64,000 nucleotides of DNA from Aeromonas hydrophila subsp. hydrophila ATCC 7966 (GCF_000014805.1 NC_008570.1:2113001-2177000); one strand, 5' to 3'; numbered from the stretch's first letter, positions 28,619 through 38,356 are shown. Translations and numbers: made by a program. The notes: a model not told the origin generated them from the sequence alone.

Positions 28619-29425
28619 ATGAGCGGCGCCGGCCGTCGTGCTCGCACCCCGGGGGCGCGGCGCGAGCCGGATCTGCAGGCGCTGGCGGATCACGGTGCCC
28701 TGTTCGCGGCCGCCGCCGGGCTTATCCCGTCCCTCAAGGGTCGGCTGGTGGCCGCCGGCGAGGCTGCGGCGCTGTTGACGGCGACCAAACAGGCCACGCC
28801 GGCCGAGGTGGCGGCCGCGCTGCACGAGTATTGGCGGCTGGCCCATCCGGAGGCGGGTCCCGCCTACTGGCTCACCCGCAGCTGGGGCATGCTCTGCTGG
28901 CAGTCCATCTATCTGGCCATGGTGGCCGTCTATCGGCTGCGGGCCGTGCCAGCGCTGGAGAGGCTGGGGCAGGGCTATCAGGATGGGCTGGTATCCGGTT
29001 TTACCCTGCCGGCCGAACCCATGATCAAGGGAGAGTTTGAGGTGTTGATCAAGACGGCGGGCGAGCGGCTGCAGGCCCATTGGCAGGCGCTGTTCGCACA
29101 ACTCGGGCAGGTGCAGCGGCTGCGGCCGGGCTTCGTGCTGCCGCTCTTGGCGGACGATCTGCTGGCGGCGCTGGTGCGGGTGCCCGCGTTCTTTGACGAG
29201 ATAAGCCCCGCCGAGGTGGCGGCCCATGCGCCGCACTGGCTTGCCGCCTGCGGCCTGCCGGCAGAGCATCTGGCGGGCTGGCAGCCGGCGCCCTGGCCGC
29301 CAGCGGCCGGCTTGGTCGGTTATGTGCGCCAGCGCTGCTGCCTGCACTACAAGCGCCGCGATGGTGAGCTGTGTGCCAACTGCCCGCGGCGGCAGGGGGC
29401 GGCGAGCTGTGAAGAGGGGGCTTGA
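28619..29425 (+). CDS. FhuF-like siderophore-iron reductase ([2Fe-2S])
   Basis: Cytoplasmic protein of 268 residues ending in the FhuF hallmark C240-C241-x10-C252-x2-C255 (RCCLHYKRRDGELCANCP), which holds a [2Fe-2S] cluster used to reduce ferric siderophores and free the iron. It begins 38 bp after the receptor gene in the same direction. Aromatic-rich YWLTRSWGMLCWQSIYLAM near residue 83 also fits the family. The ribosome site at 28619 is poor, so the true start may lie a few codons away. Confidence 0.87.
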   Translation: MSGAGRRARTPGARREPDLQALADHGALFAAAAGLIPSLKGRLVAAGEAAALLTATKQATPAEVAAALHEYWRLAHPEAGPAYWLTRSWGMLCWQSIYLAMVAVYRLRAVPALERLGQGYQDGLVSGFTLPAEPMIKGEFEVLIKTAGERLQAHWQALFAQLGQVQRLRPGFVLPLLADDLLAALVRVPAFFDEISPAEVAAHAPHWLAACGLPAEHLAGWQPAPWPPAAGLVGYVRQRCCLHYKRRDGELCANCPRRQGAASCEEGA

Positions 29426-29448
29426 ACAGAGAAACCCTGTGTGATGAC

Positions 29449-29471
29449 AAGCCGCCTTAAGGCGGCTTTTT
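29449..29471 (+). terminator. Terminator after the ferric reductase gene
   Basis: An 8-bp stem AAGCCGCC/GGCGGCTT with a TTAA loop, followed by TTT. It touches the 3' end of the converging metR gene. Confidence 0.85.
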
Positions 29472-30390
29472 ACTGCGCCTTTACGTCGCCCATCTTGCTG
29501 CGAATGCGCTCAAACAGGCTCTGCAAACAGGCTTGATCCCGGTCGGCGGCGCGCACTGCGCCATACATATGACGGCGGACTCCGCCCCCCAGCGGCCTAG
29601 CTTCAAGCAACCCCTGCCGCACAAACTCCTCGCAGGCCCAGCGCGGCAGGGCGGCGACGCCAAGACCGGCAGCGGCCATTTGCAGCATCACGGAGGTGTT
29701 GTCCACCGGCTTGCAGCGGGCGGGCTCGATGCCGGCCGGCTGCAGGAAGCGGCTGAACACGTCCATCCGCCCCCGCTCCACCGGGTAGACCAGCAGCACC
29801 TCGGGACGCAGATCCTCAGGCTTGATGGTCTGCTGCCCACAGAGGGGGTGGTCTGGCGCCATCACCAGCACCAGCTCGAAGGCGAACAGCGGCTCGAAGT
29901 GGAGATCGCCGCGCGCCTGCACGTCCGAGGTGAGCAGCAAGTCGAGCTGGCCGCCGAGCAGGGCGCTGATGGAATCAAAGCCCGGCACCGACTCCACCTC
30001 CAGATCCACCCCCGGCCACAGGCGGCGAAAATCGGGCAACAGCGGCAGCAGCCACTGGATGCAACTGTGGCAATCGAGCGCCAGGTGAAGGCGACCGGCG
30101 TCGCCGCTGTGCAGGGCCTGCAGCTGTTTCTCGGTCTGCGCCAGCGCCGGCAGCACCTGGCGGGCCAGCCCCAGCAGTTGGTTGCCGGCCGCGGTCAGCA
30201 CCAGGGGGCGGCTCTTGCGCAGATAGAGCTCCAGGTTGAGGCGGGTCTCCAGCTCCTTGAGCTGGTGGGAGAGGGCGGACTGGGTGAGGTTGAGGGTCAG
30301 CGCCGCCCCGGCCAGCGAGCCCTGCTCGGCCAGCGCGCTCACCGTTTTCAGGTGCTTGATGTCGATCCCCGGGTTGCTTGACACCGCCAT
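29470..30390 (-). CDS. metR: LysR-family methionine regulator
   Basis: Regulator of 306 residues divergent from metE. It has an N-terminal LysR helix-turn-helix (HLKTVSALAEQGSLAGAALTLNLTQSALSHQLKELE) and a ligand-binding domain that in MetR senses homocysteine (LHLALDCHSCIQWLLPLL). ATG 30390 has AGGAGG 7 nt upstream and gives the usual length; the in-frame upstream extension is not MetR-like. A TGAA-N5-TTCA site lies in the shared promoter region. It should activate metE when homocysteine accumulates. Confidence 0.95.
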   Translation of the reverse strand: MAVSSNPGIDIKHLKTVSALAEQGSLAGAALTLNLTQSALSHQLKELETRLNLELYLRKSRPLVLTAAGNQLLGLARQVLPALAQTEKQLQALHSGDAGRLHLALDCHSCIQWLLPLLPDFRRLWPGVDLEVESVPGFDSISALLGGQLDLLLTSDVQARGDLHFEPLFAFELVLVMAPDHPLCGQQTIKPEDLRPEVLLVYPVERGRMDVFSRFLQPAGIEPARCKPVDNTSVMLQMAAAGLGVAALPRWACEEFVRQGLLEARPLGGGVRRHMYGAVRAADRDQACLQSLFERIRSKMGDVKAQ

Positions 30391-30456
30391 GGTATCCCTC
30401 CTTGTTGTGCCTGGGCGGCGGCTTGTTGCCCGCCTTGAGAATTTCTTGAGAGCCAG

Positions 30457-30471
30457 TTGAAAAGGATTCAA
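30457..30471. promoter_or_regulatory. MetR-binding site in the metR-metE region
   Basis: TTGAAAAGGATTCAA contains the MetR consensus TGAA-N5-TTCA exactly, with one extra matched base on each side. Confidence 0.7.
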
Positions 30472-30508
30472 TAGCCAACGCCACCTTATCTTGTCATTTT
30501 GGATGTGT

Positions 30509-30535
30509 AAACATCTGGATGGCTAAATCATCCAG
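30509..30535. promoter_or_regulatory. Possible MetJ met boxes upstream of metE
   Basis: Two adjacent 8-mers, AAACATCT (6/8 to AGACGTCT) and GGATGGCT (5/8), lie about 50 bp before metE. They overlap a 7-bp inverted repeat CTGGATG/CATCCAG (30515-30535). This is suggestive of repression by MetJ but not strong. Confidence 0.4.
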
Positions 30536-30572
30536 TTCACCATCAGATGAATGAGCATAAGGAATGGAACCT

Positions 30573-32837
30573 ATGACCTGCGCACACACCCTGGGCTTTC
30601 CCCGTATCGGCGCCAAGCGCGAGCTGAAATTTGCCCTCGAATCCTACTGGCGCGGCGAAACCAGCCAGGCCGAACTCATCGCCACCGGCAAGAGCCTGCG
30701 TGAGCGTCACTGGCAGGCCCAGCAACAGGCCGGTGTGACCCTGCTGCCGGTGGGTGACTTCGCCTGGTACGATCAGGTGCTCGGCACCAGCCTGCTGGTG
30801 GATGCCATCCCCGCCCGCCACCGTCATGGCGACACCGATCTCGATACCCTGTTCCGGGTCGCCCGTGGCCGTGCGCCGACCGGCCCGGCTGCGGCCGCCG
30901 CCGAGATGACCAAGTGGTTCAACACCAACTACCACTACCTGGTGCCCGAGTTCAGCCGTGACCAGCGCTTCAAACTGGGCTGGAGCCAGCTGTTTGACGA
31001 AGTCGAAGAGGCCAAGGCGCTGGGGCTGCCGGTCAAGGCGGTGCTGCTGGGGCCCGTCTCCTACCTCTGGCTTGGCAAGGAGAAAGAGAGCGGCTTCTCC
31101 CGCCTCGATCTGCTCGATCGCCTGCTCATCGTCTATCAGGAGATCCTGGCGAAACTGGCCGCCCAGGGGGTAGAGTGGGTGCAGATCGACGAGCCGGCGC
31201 TGGCGCTGGACTTGCCGGACGAGTGGCGCCTCGCCTATCTCAACGCTTACGAGCGTCTGGCCGGCCCCTGCAAGCTGCTGCTCACCACCTATTTCGGCTC
31301 TGTTGCCCATCAGCGCGACATCATCACCAGCCTGAAGGTGGATGGCCTGCACCTGGATCTGGTGGCGGCGCCCGAGCAGCTGGAGACCCTGGTCCCGCAC
31401 CTGCCGGCCCAGTGGGTCATCTCGGCCGGGGTCATCAACGGTCGCAACGTCTGGCGTGCCAACCTGGCCAAGCTGGTACCGACCCTGAAAGCACTGAAGG
31501 CCAGGCTCGGCGAGCGGCTCTGGGTGGCCTCCTCCTGCTCCTTGCTGCACAGCCCGGTGGACTTGACCCTCGAATTGGAACTGGATGCCCAGACCCGCAG
31601 CTGGTTCGCCTTCGCCCTGCAAAAATGCTACGAGCTGGGGCTGCTGGCTGACCATCTCAATGGCGGGGAGCTGGACAAGATCACTGCCTACAGCCAGCCC
31701 ATCGTGGATCGGGAGTCCGACAGCCGGGTCCACAAGAAGGCGGTGCAGTCACGGCTCGCCAGCCTCACCAACAGCGATTTCGATCGCCACAGCGCCTACC
31801 CGGTACGGGCCGATTCACAGCGCTCGGATCTCAAGCTGCCGCTGTTGCCGACCACCACCATCGGCTCCTTCCCGCAGACCTCGGAAATTCGGGTACTGCG
31901 CCAGGATTGGCGCGCCGGTCGCATCGATGACAGTGCTTACGAGGCGGGCATTCAGGCCCAGATCAAGGATGCCATCCTGCGCCAGGAGGCCATCGGGCTG
32001 GACGTGCTGGTGCACGGCGAGGCCGAGCGCAACGACATGGTGGAGTATTTCGGTGAGCTGCTGGATGGCTTTGCCATCACCCGCTTCGGCTGGGTACAGA
32101 GCTATGGCTCGCGCTGCGTCAAGCCGCCGGTGATCACCCGTGACATCGACCGACCGACCCCCATGACCCTTGAGTGGACGAAGTTTGCCCAGAGCCTGAC
32201 CGACAAGCCGGTCAAGGGCATGCTGACCGGCCCGGTGACCATCCTCTGCTGGTCCTTCCCGCGCGAAGACGTGAGCCGCGAGCAGTCCGCCCTGCAGATT
32301 GGTCTGGCTATTCGCGACGAGGTGGCAGATCTCGAAGCCGCCGGCATCAAGATCATCCAGATCGACGAGCCGGCGATCCGTGAAGGTCTGCCCCTGCGCA
32401 AGCAGGATCACCAGGCTTATCTCGACTGGGCGGTGCGGGCCTTCCGTCTGAGCGCAAGCCCGGTGGCGGACAGCACCCAGATCCACACCCACATGTGTTA
32501 CAGCGACTTCAACCTCATCATCGAGGCGGTGGCGGCGCTGGATGCGGACGTGATCACCATCGAGACCAGCCGCAGCCAGATGCAGCTGCTCGAAGCGTTC
32601 GAGCGCTTCAACTACCCCAACGAAATCGGCCCGGGCGTCTACGACATCCACTCGCCGAACGTGCCGAGCCAGAGCTGGATTGAAGGCCTGCTGCGCAAGG
32701 CGGCCAAGCAGATCCCGGCCGAGCGGCTGTGGGTCAACCCGGATTGCGGCCTCAAGACCCGCGGCTGGGAAGAGACCGAGGCGGCCCTCAAGGTGATGGT
32801 CGATGCCACCAAGGCGCTGCGTGCCGAGCTGGCCTGA
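30573..32837 (+). CDS. metE: Cobalamin-independent methionine synthase
   Basis: Enzyme of 754 residues (E. coli 753) that transfers a methyl group from methyl-tetrahydrofolate polyglutamate to homocysteine without B12. The N-terminal half starts [19 protein letters not shown]. The catalytic half carries the zinc ligands H640, C642, E664 and C725 ([21 protein letters not shown]). ATG 30573 is preferred because AAGGA touches the ATG at 30564 directly and cannot serve it. It is divergent from metR, with the MetR site between them. Confidence 0.97.
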   Translation: MTCAHTLGFPRIGAKRELKFALESYWRGETSQAELIATGKSLRERHWQAQQQAGVTLLPVGDFAWYDQVLGTSLLVDAIPARHRHGDTDLDTLFRVARGRAPTGPAAAAAEMTKWFNTNYHYLVPEFSRDQRFKLGWSQLFDEVEEAKALGLPVKAVLLGPVSYLWLGKEKESGFSRLDLLDRLLIVYQEILAKLAAQGVEWVQIDEPALALDLPDEWRLAYLNAYERLAGPCKLLLTTYFGSVAHQRDIITSLKVDGLHLDLVAAPEQLETLVPHLPAQWVISAGVINGRNVWRANLAKLVPTLKALKARLGERLWVASSCSLLHSPVDLTLELELDAQTRSWFAFALQKCYELGLLADHLNGGELDKITAYSQPIVDRESDSRVHKKAVQSRLASLTNSDFDRHSAYPVRADSQRSDLKLPLLPTTTIGSFPQTSEIRVLRQDWRAGRIDDSAYEAGIQAQIKDAILRQEAIGLDVLVHGEAERNDMVEYFGELLDGFAITRFGWVQSYGSRCVKPPVITRDIDRPTPMTLEWTKFAQSLTDKPVKGMLTGPVTILCWSFPREDVSREQSALQIGLAIRDEVADLEAAGIKIIQIDEPAIREGLPLRKQDHQAYLDWAVRAFRLSASPVADSTQIHTHMCYSDFNLIIEAVAALDADVITIETSRSQMQLLEAFERFNYPNEIGPGVYDIHSPNVPSQSWIEGLLRKAAKQIPAERLWVNPDCGLKTRGWEETEAALKVMVDATKALRAELA

Positions 32838-32878
32838 AGAACATCAGCAAGCAACAAGAGAGTACGGGCATAACGAAC

Positions 32879-32909
32879 GAGGGAAGGCGCAAGCCTTCCC
32901 TCTTTTTTT
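32879..32909 (+). terminator. Terminator after metE
   Basis: A 10-bp stem GAGGGAAGGC/GCCTTCCCTC with a GCAA loop and seven T. Confidence 0.93.
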
Positions 32910-32924
32910 GTTGGTTGACGCCCC

Positions 32925-34046
32925 TCAGAGGGTGACGACAAAGGCGCCGCTGGCAAGCCCCGGGCTCGGGACGGGTGAGGGGGCGCTCGGCAACTGCTGC
33001 GGTTGGGGTTCCTTGGCAAGCGCCTCGGCCAGCCAGTGGTGATCGAGGGGGATGGCATTGCGATCACCGATCACCAGATTGAGGTGCTGAGCGCCGAGGC
33101 AGCCATAGCGGGCGGGATCGGTCTGGGTAAAGAGGCCGAGACAGGGTACGCCGCTGGCGGCAGCCAGGTGCAGCGGCCCGGTGTCGCCGCTGACAAAGAG
33201 GGAGAGGCCGCCGGCAAAGCGGGCCAGCTCGCTCAGGCTGGAGAGGGAGACTTGCACGTCCCCGAGCCGGGGCTGGGGATCGACGGGATCCTCGAGCTGG
33301 ATCAGCAGGGCGCTGGGGTAGTGGCGGCGCAGATCCCCGAGCAGTCGTTGCCACTGGGGCAGAGAGAGCCCCTTGCCCTTGCGGGCCCCGGTGAAAAAGC
33401 CGATGAGCGGCCGCGCCGGGTAGTCGTGCCTGAGTGCCACCAGCCGTGGGCTGGCGCTGTGCAGCAAGCTGCCGAGCTCAATCTGATCGGCGAGATGGCC
33501 GTGCATGCCGAGCAGTTGCAGCGGCTGGTGGGCGTAATGGCAGTGCTGGTTGGGAGTGAGGGGCTGGGGGAACAGGGCATCGCCCTTGGCATCGTCAAAG
33601 CCCAGCTTCTCGCGCGCCTTCACCCAGCCAGCGATCAGGTGATCGGTGCTGGAGGCAAAGGGCACGTAGACCCGATCGTAGTGCTGACGGCGCAGCCGCC
33701 ACAGCACCGACAGGGAGGCCAGCAGCCGCTTGCCCTGCAGCTTGACCGGATGAATGCGCTGCAACTGCAGATCGGCCAGAAAGGGGAGCAGCTGGCCGCC
33801 GCTGCACACCAGCTCTATCTCGGCGTGGGGGTGGGCGCTGCGCACCTTTTGCAAGAAGGGCAGCAAAAACAGATTGTTGCCGATGCGGCAGGTACTGCGA
33901 ATGACCAGGATCCGCCTGGGGGGTTGGCTACTCGCCGGCAGTCGGCCTTGACGCGCGAGCCAGGCGAGGGCGGCCCGCTCCAGCCCGGCGGTCCAGCAGC
34001 GGCGCTGGCCGTCGAAGCGGCGAAGGGCATCTCTGATGGTGCTCAT
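32925..34046 (-). CDS. Glycosyltransferase family 9 (heptosyltransferase-like)
   Basis: Protein of 373 residues with the GT9 signatures: an N-terminal ILVIRSTCRIGNNLFLLPFL and, in the C-terminal half, FVSGDTGPLHLAAASGVPCLGLFTQTDPARY, the conserved nucleotide-sugar region of ADP-heptose:LPS heptosyltransferases. Start 34046 has GGAG 9 nt upstream. It stands alone, not in an LPS core cluster, so the acceptor (LPS core or another glycan) is unknown. It is convergent with metE. Confidence 0.85.
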   Translation of the reverse strand: MSTIRDALRRFDGQRRCWTAGLERAALAWLARQGRLPASSQPPRRILVIRSTCRIGNNLFLLPFLQKVRSAHPHAEIELVCSGGQLLPFLADLQLQRIHPVKLQGKRLLASLSVLWRLRRQHYDRVYVPFASSTDHLIAGWVKAREKLGFDDAKGDALFPQPLTPNQHCHYAHQPLQLLGMHGHLADQIELGSLLHSASPRLVALRHDYPARPLIGFFTGARKGKGLSLPQWQRLLGDLRRHYPSALLIQLEDPVDPQPRLGDVQVSLSSLSELARFAGGLSLFVSGDTGPLHLAAASGVPCLGLFTQTDPARYGCLGAQHLNLVIGDRNAIPLDHHWLAEALAKEPQPQQLPSAPSPVPSPGLASGAFVVTL

Positions 34047-34331
34047 AAGTAGTGGCTCCGTGCATGAAGATGAGCTCAAGATGACACTGCGATTCTTAAG
34101 GACGTGTTAAGAGAAGAGGGAAAGAGGGTCGTCAGCAGCTTTTTTGTAAGAATTTGTTGCTGCATCACAGTTTGGTGACGAGCGCGGGGAGCAGAGGGAT
34201 GATGGTGTGACTCCCATGAGGCCGCGCGTCACCAAATAAGAGGGGTTTGGCTGCATCTGGCGGTGGTATTGGGCGAGGGGATGCCGTTAAAATTGCGCAT
34301 TTGAAATAAATGTTATCCGCACAGGAGCCCC

Positions 34332-35459
34332 ATGCAGTTCAGGGATTTTTTTCCGGTATCCACCAATACCAGTATCAAAGAGAGTTGTTACGGCGCCCTG
34401 GGCGCCTTCGTCGGGCTGCTGGGTACCGCCCTCTTGTGTCGGTGGGGGCTGGGGCTTGAGGTCCATTGGCTGATCGCCCCCATGGGGGCTTCCGCCGTGC
34501 TGCTGTTTGCCGCGCCTGCCAGCCCGCTGGCCCAGCCCTGGTCCATCGTGGTGGGCAACGGGGTCTCGGCGCTGATGGGGGTGCTGAGTGCCAGCCTGGT
34601 GGCAGATCCGGCGCTGGCTGCGGCCCTTGCCGTGATGCTGGCCATCGCCGCCATGTTTCTCACCCGCAGCCTGCATCCGCCCGGCGGCGCCGTGGCCTTG
34701 ACCGCAGTCATCGGCGGCGAGGGGATCCGCCAGCTCGGGGCCGGCTATGTGCTGCTGCCGGTGCTGCTCAATTCGCTCTTGTTGCTGCTACTGGCGCTCT
34801 GCTACAACCGACTGCTGGGGCGCCGTTACCCCAACAGCGGTCAGGCCCAGCCCAATCGCCACCAGACCGCCGATCCCCAGCCGAGCGAGCGGGTGGCGAC
34901 CCAGGCGGCGGACATCGACTTTGCGCTGGAAAAACACGGTGAGCTGCTCGACATCAGCCGCCAGGATCTGCAGGCGCTGCTGCAGGAGGCCCAGCTGCAC
35001 GCGCTGCGGGCCAGGGTGGGCACGGTGCGGGTGCAGGAGGTGATGTCGCGGGATTTGATCCTGATAGAGGCGCAGCAGCCGGCCATGGCGGCCTGGCAAC
35101 TGCTCTCCCACCATCAGGTCAAGGCGCTGCCGGTGGTGGACGAGGCCGGCCGGCTGATCGGTATCATCACCCTGCACGACCTGATGATCGACCGGGCGCT
35201 GCAACAGCCGCGAGGCGCCGCGGACCTGGCCGAGCTGCGGGTCGCGGATCTGATGACCCGCAACGTGTCGACCGCCCGCCGCTATCAGCCGCTCTACGAT
35301 CTGGTGGGCGCCTTCTCCGATGGCGGCCTGCACCACATGCCGGTGGTGGATGGCGAGCAGCTGGTGGGGATCCTGACCCAGTCGGACATGGTGGCAGCGC
35401 TGTTCAACCTGGCGCTGCATCCGGCGCAGGGCGAAACCGGCGAGCCGGTCAGTCCATAA
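34332..35459 (+). CDS. HPP-family membrane protein with C-terminal CBS pair
   Basis: Protein of 375 residues. Residues about 17-165 contain several membrane segments with the HPP motif at 115-117 (TRSLHPPGGAVALTAV). Residues about 235-360 form two CBS domains (VQEVMSRDLILIEAQQPAMAAWQLL; VADLMTRNVSTARRYQPLYDLVGAF) that usually bind adenine nucleotides. The HPP domain has been linked to nitrite transport in chloroplasts and cyanobacteria; here the cargo is unknown. ATG 34332 has AGGAG 5 nt upstream. It is divergent from the GT9 gene across a 285-bp gap and ends at a strong terminator. Confidence 0.88.
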   Translation: MQFRDFFPVSTNTSIKESCYGALGAFVGLLGTALLCRWGLGLEVHWLIAPMGASAVLLFAAPASPLAQPWSIVVGNGVSALMGVLSASLVADPALAAALAVMLAIAAMFLTRSLHPPGGAVALTAVIGGEGIRQLGAGYVLLPVLLNSLLLLLLALCYNRLLGRRYPNSGQAQPNRHQTADPQPSERVATQAADIDFALEKHGELLDISRQDLQALLQEAQLHALRARVGTVRVQEVMSRDLILIEAQQPAMAAWQLLSHHQVKALPVVDEAGRLIGIITLHDLMIDRALQQPRGAADLAELRVADLMTRNVSTARRYQPLYDLVGAFSDGGLHHMPVVDGEQLVGILTQSDMVAALFNLALHPAQGETGEPVSP

Positions 35460-35460
35460 A

Positions 35461-35484
35461 AAAGGCCCCTCGCGGGGCCTTTTT
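35461..35484. terminator. Bidirectional terminator between the HPP and amidohydrolase genes
   Basis: A GGCCCC/GGGGCC stem extended by A and T runs on each side, between converging genes. Confidence 0.88.
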
Positions 35485-35501
35485 GTTGTCAGCGGCTTGG
35501 C

Positions 35502-37436
35502 TCAGGGGGTCGGGTAGATGGTGTTGCCCTGAAACACGGTCTGCTCGACCTGGGTGTCGGCAATTTGCTCCGGCGTGCCGGCCTCGACCAGGGCGAACAG
35601 ATCCCGGTCGAGCACGATGAAGTCGGCGGATTTGCCCGCCTCGATGGAGCCGGTGATCTCCCCCTGGCGCACCGCCCTGGCGCCGTTGATGGTGTATGCG
35701 GCCAGCATCTCGGCCAGCGAGATGCGCTGGCTGGCGCGAAATGCATCGTCGCTGCCGGCCGCCCGCACGATGCCGGCGGCCATGTTTTCAAACGGGCGGG
35801 GATCCCGGCTGTCTACTGGCGCGTCGCTGCCCGCCACCAGGATGGCACCCGCCTTGCGGCTGCTCTCGACCGGATAGAGGGCCTGCTGCAGATAGCCCAG
35901 CGGATCGTAGAGCGCCTCGCTCAGGGACTGGCCGGCCCTGGTTGGCTGGATGAAGGGGGTGACCAGCATGTCGTAGGCGAGCTGGGGCGTGGTCCAGGCG
36001 TAGGTGAAGGTGAGGTAGAGCCCGAGCTCGCCGAGGCGGCGCTGATCGTCCGGGTGCACCACCTGCAGGTGGGCCAGGGTGTGGGGGATGCCCCGGTCGC
36101 CGTTGCTGGCGCGGGCGGCAGCCAGCGCATCGAGCCCGACCCGGGTGCTGCGATCACCGATGCTGTGCATGTGGATGCCAAAACCCGCCCCGTCCAGCGC
36201 GGTGACGTAGCGTTTCAGATCCGCCTCCCGGTAGTTGACGATGCCGTTGCTGCCGGCGTCTTCGCTGTCGGCGGTGATGGTGACCCGGCCGCTGTCCGGA
36301 TCCAGCGCCAGATGGGGGTTCTGGTAGTTCTCCAGCATGCCGGCGTTGGGCAGGAATGGCGGTGCGGTGAAGGGATCCCCCTCCAGCACTCCGTCGAGGA
36401 AGATCTTGACCGCATCGGCCTTGATCAGCGGGTTGCCGGCAAAGGCGCTTCTGACCCGAGTGGCCTTGGCCAGGTGCCCCTCGATGTCCAGTTTGCCGCT
36501 GTAGTCATCCTCGTGAAAGCAGGTGGCGGCGGTGATGCGCATCTGCAGCAGCCCCCGTGCCTGCATGCTGAGCAGGCGCTGGCGGATGAAGTCGGTGGCG
36601 CAGGCGTCCTGCACGCCGGTGATGCCGCGCGAGGCCATCAGGGTGGCGATGGCCGGCAGGATCTGCTCGTACTGGGCGGCGGCCCGCTCGTCGCTGGCGC
36701 TCAGCACCCCGCTGTCCGGCACCGGAATGGCGCTGCGGGCCCCCTCCCGGATGACGCCGCTGGTCAAGTCCACATAGGGGATGAACCGCTCGAACACCCC
36801 GCCCGGCGCCAATGTGGCGGGGTTGAAGCCCACCTGATTGCCATCCTGATCTTCGGCGCTGGCCAGTGCCTGCGAGTTGTAGGCACTGGCGTGACCGTCC
36901 GCCCCGAGCAGCACCACCGGATTGTCCGGTGCCACGGCATCCAGAGCGGCCAGCAGGGTGGCATGGCTGGCGGTCGGGGTATTGCCATCATAAGGGGACC
37001 ACTGATTGACCACCAGCCACTCGCCCGGCTGCCCGGCGTAGCGGGGCAGGCATGCCTTGACCTTGGCAGCCAGCTGATCGAGATCGACGGCCTGGCCATC
37101 CAGATCGCACATGGGCAGAGCCACGGTGCCGAGCAGGTGGATGTGGTTGTCGTGCAGCCCCGGCAGCACCATGCGCCCCTGCAGATCCACCTGGCGGGTG
37201 GCGTTGGTCATGAAAGATTCGGCCCCCTGGCGCGAGCCGACGCAGCGGAACTTGCCATCCTCGACCACCATGGCCTCGGCCAGGCTGCGCTGGCCGTCCT
37301 GGGTGTAAATCTTGCCGTTGAAGTAGAGGGTGCTGGTCGGTTCCTGCGAGCGGTAGTCCTGCTGGCAGCCGCCTAGCAGGATCGTCATCAGCAGGGCGAC
37401 AAGCCCCCGGCGGTGGTTGTGTTGTTTGCCATCCAT
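35502..37436 (-). CDS. Lipoprotein amidohydrolase (YtcJ-like, amidohydrolase 3 family)
   Basis: Protein of 644 residues with a lipoprotein signal (LVALLMTILLGGC, lipid-modified C24), so it should be anchored in the envelope. The metal-dependent hydrolase fold shows the HxH pair H98/H100 (LPGLHDNHIHLLG), HMHSIGDRS, and near the end GSDAPVDSRDP and SIEAGKSADFIVLDRDLF. The family hydrolyses amides or formamides; the substrate is unknown. ATG 37436 has AGGAG 9 nt upstream. It is divergent from a TetR gene with two operator-like repeats between them, suggesting induction by its own substrate or a related toxic compound. Confidence 0.87.
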   Translation of the reverse strand: MDGKQHNHRRGLVALLMTILLGGCQQDYRSQEPTSTLYFNGKIYTQDGQRSLAEAMVVEDGKFRCVGSRQGAESFMTNATRQVDLQGRMVLPGLHDNHIHLLGTVALPMCDLDGQAVDLDQLAAKVKACLPRYAGQPGEWLVVNQWSPYDGNTPTASHATLLAALDAVAPDNPVVLLGADGHASAYNSQALASAEDQDGNQVGFNPATLAPGGVFERFIPYVDLTSGVIREGARSAIPVPDSGVLSASDERAAAQYEQILPAIATLMASRGITGVQDACATDFIRQRLLSMQARGLLQMRITAATCFHEDDYSGKLDIEGHLAKATRVRSAFAGNPLIKADAVKIFLDGVLEGDPFTAPPFLPNAGMLENYQNPHLALDPDSGRVTITADSEDAGSNGIVNYREADLKRYVTALDGAGFGIHMHSIGDRSTRVGLDALAAARASNGDRGIPHTLAHLQVVHPDDQRRLGELGLYLTFTYAWTTPQLAYDMLVTPFIQPTRAGQSLSEALYDPLGYLQQALYPVESSRKAGAILVAGSDAPVDSRDPRPFENMAAGIVRAAGSDDAFRASQRISLAEMLAAYTINGARAVRQGEITGSIEAGKSADFIVLDRDLFALVEAGTPEQIADTQVEQTVFQGNTIYPTP

Positions 37437-37456
37437 TGCGTGCTCTCCTTGTATGA

Positions 37457-37529
37457 TTGCAGTGATTACTGCAAATATGAGCACAGTTGTTTATTGCAGC
37501 TGCGCCGAAAAATGCCAGTGATTGCTGCA
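37457..37529. promoter_or_regulatory. Two TetR-type operator copies between amidohydrolase and tetR genes
   Basis: Site 1 (37457-37474) is TTGCAGTGATTACTGCAA, with 7-bp inverted arms. Site 2 (37513-37529) is TGCCAGTGATTGCTGCA, the same sequence with three changes. The 56-bp offset keeps them about five helical turns apart. Confidence 0.7.
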
Positions 37530-37553
37530 CTTTTTTTGACTTGTGTTGAGTCT

Positions 37554-37576
37554 GTCTCATCATGTAGTGATGAGAC
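37554..37576. repeat. 9-bp inverted repeat in the tetR leader
   Basis: GTCTCATCA and TGATGAGAC flank a 5-bp loop, 27 bp before the tetR start. It may be a second type of operator or a leader hairpin. Confidence 0.6.
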
Positions 37577-37602
37577 TCGGTGACCATGGAGGGAGAGACG
37601 CA

Positions 37603-38295
37603 ATGGCGGAACACGCATTGCCAGAGGGGCTCTGCATGCGGCGTCAGCCGCGGCAGCAGCGCAGTCAGGAGGTGGCGACCCGCATCGAGCAGGCCACCCT
37701 GGCGCTGCTGCGGGAGCAGGGGTTTGCGGCGCTCAACACCAATGCCATCGCCGCCCGCGCCGGGGTGGGCATCAAGTCGCTCTATCACCTCTATCCCAAC
37801 AAGGAGGCGATCATCTGCCGGCTGGCTATGGACTGGCTGGCGGCGGTGTGCGAGGCGCAGGCAGAGATCCGCCAGCAGGCCGACGACTGGCCGCAGACCC
37901 TGGCCATGCTGGATCAGGCGCTGGACGCGCTGGATGAGCGCTTCGTCGGCTACGGGGCCCTGTGGCAGGCGATGGATCTCATCCCGGCCCTGCACGGGCT
38001 CGAGCAGGAGCACGAGCGCGGCCAGCTGGCATTCTGGCACGAGCGGCTGCGCTATTTTGGCTGCCGCTGGCCCGACCCCGAGCTCACCACCCTGATCCGC
38101 TACTTCTACCGGACGGCGGATGTGGTCAAGCAGTGCGCCAAGGAGCAGGGGCGCCTGGGAGATCCCATCTGGCTGCTCCATCGCCACTGGCTGCAGCAAC
38201 TGGTGGCGAGCGCCATTGCCGAGCCGGATCCCGCCCGGGTGTGGCAGGCGCAGCCCGCCCTGATGCCTGGCGATGCGGCGGCAGAGGCTGAATAA
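37603..38295 (+). CDS. TetR-family transcriptional repressor
   Basis: Protein of 230 residues from ATG 37603 (GGAGGGAG about 7 nt upstream). Residues about 20-70 form the TetR helix-turn-helix (RIEQATLALLREQGFAALNTNAIAARAGVGIKSLYHLYPNKEAI). The helical C-terminus is an unassigned ligand domain. The divergent lipoprotein amidohydrolase is the likely target. Its N-terminus, rich in Arg and Gln (MRRQPRQQRSQ), is common in this subgroup. Confidence 0.9.
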   Translation: MAEHALPEGLCMRRQPRQQRSQEVATRIEQATLALLREQGFAALNTNAIAARAGVGIKSLYHLYPNKEAIICRLAMDWLAAVCEAQAEIRQQADDWPQTLAMLDQALDALDERFVGYGALWQAMDLIPALHGLEQEHERGQLAFWHERLRYFGCRWPDPELTTLIRYFYRTADVVKQCAKEQGRLGDPIWLLHRHWLQQLVASAIAEPDPARVWQAQPALMPGDAAAEAE

Positions 38296-38330
38296 ATCGC
38301 ACTGGGGTCAAAACGAACTGCGGTCAAAAC

Positions 38331-38356
38331 AAGAGGGAGTGCCAGGCACTCCCTCT
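38331..38356. terminator. Terminator between tetR and dadA
   Basis: Stem AGAGGGAGTG/CACTCCCTCT with a CCAGG loop. The minus-strand tail TTGTTTT makes it mainly the dadA terminator. Confidence 0.78.
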
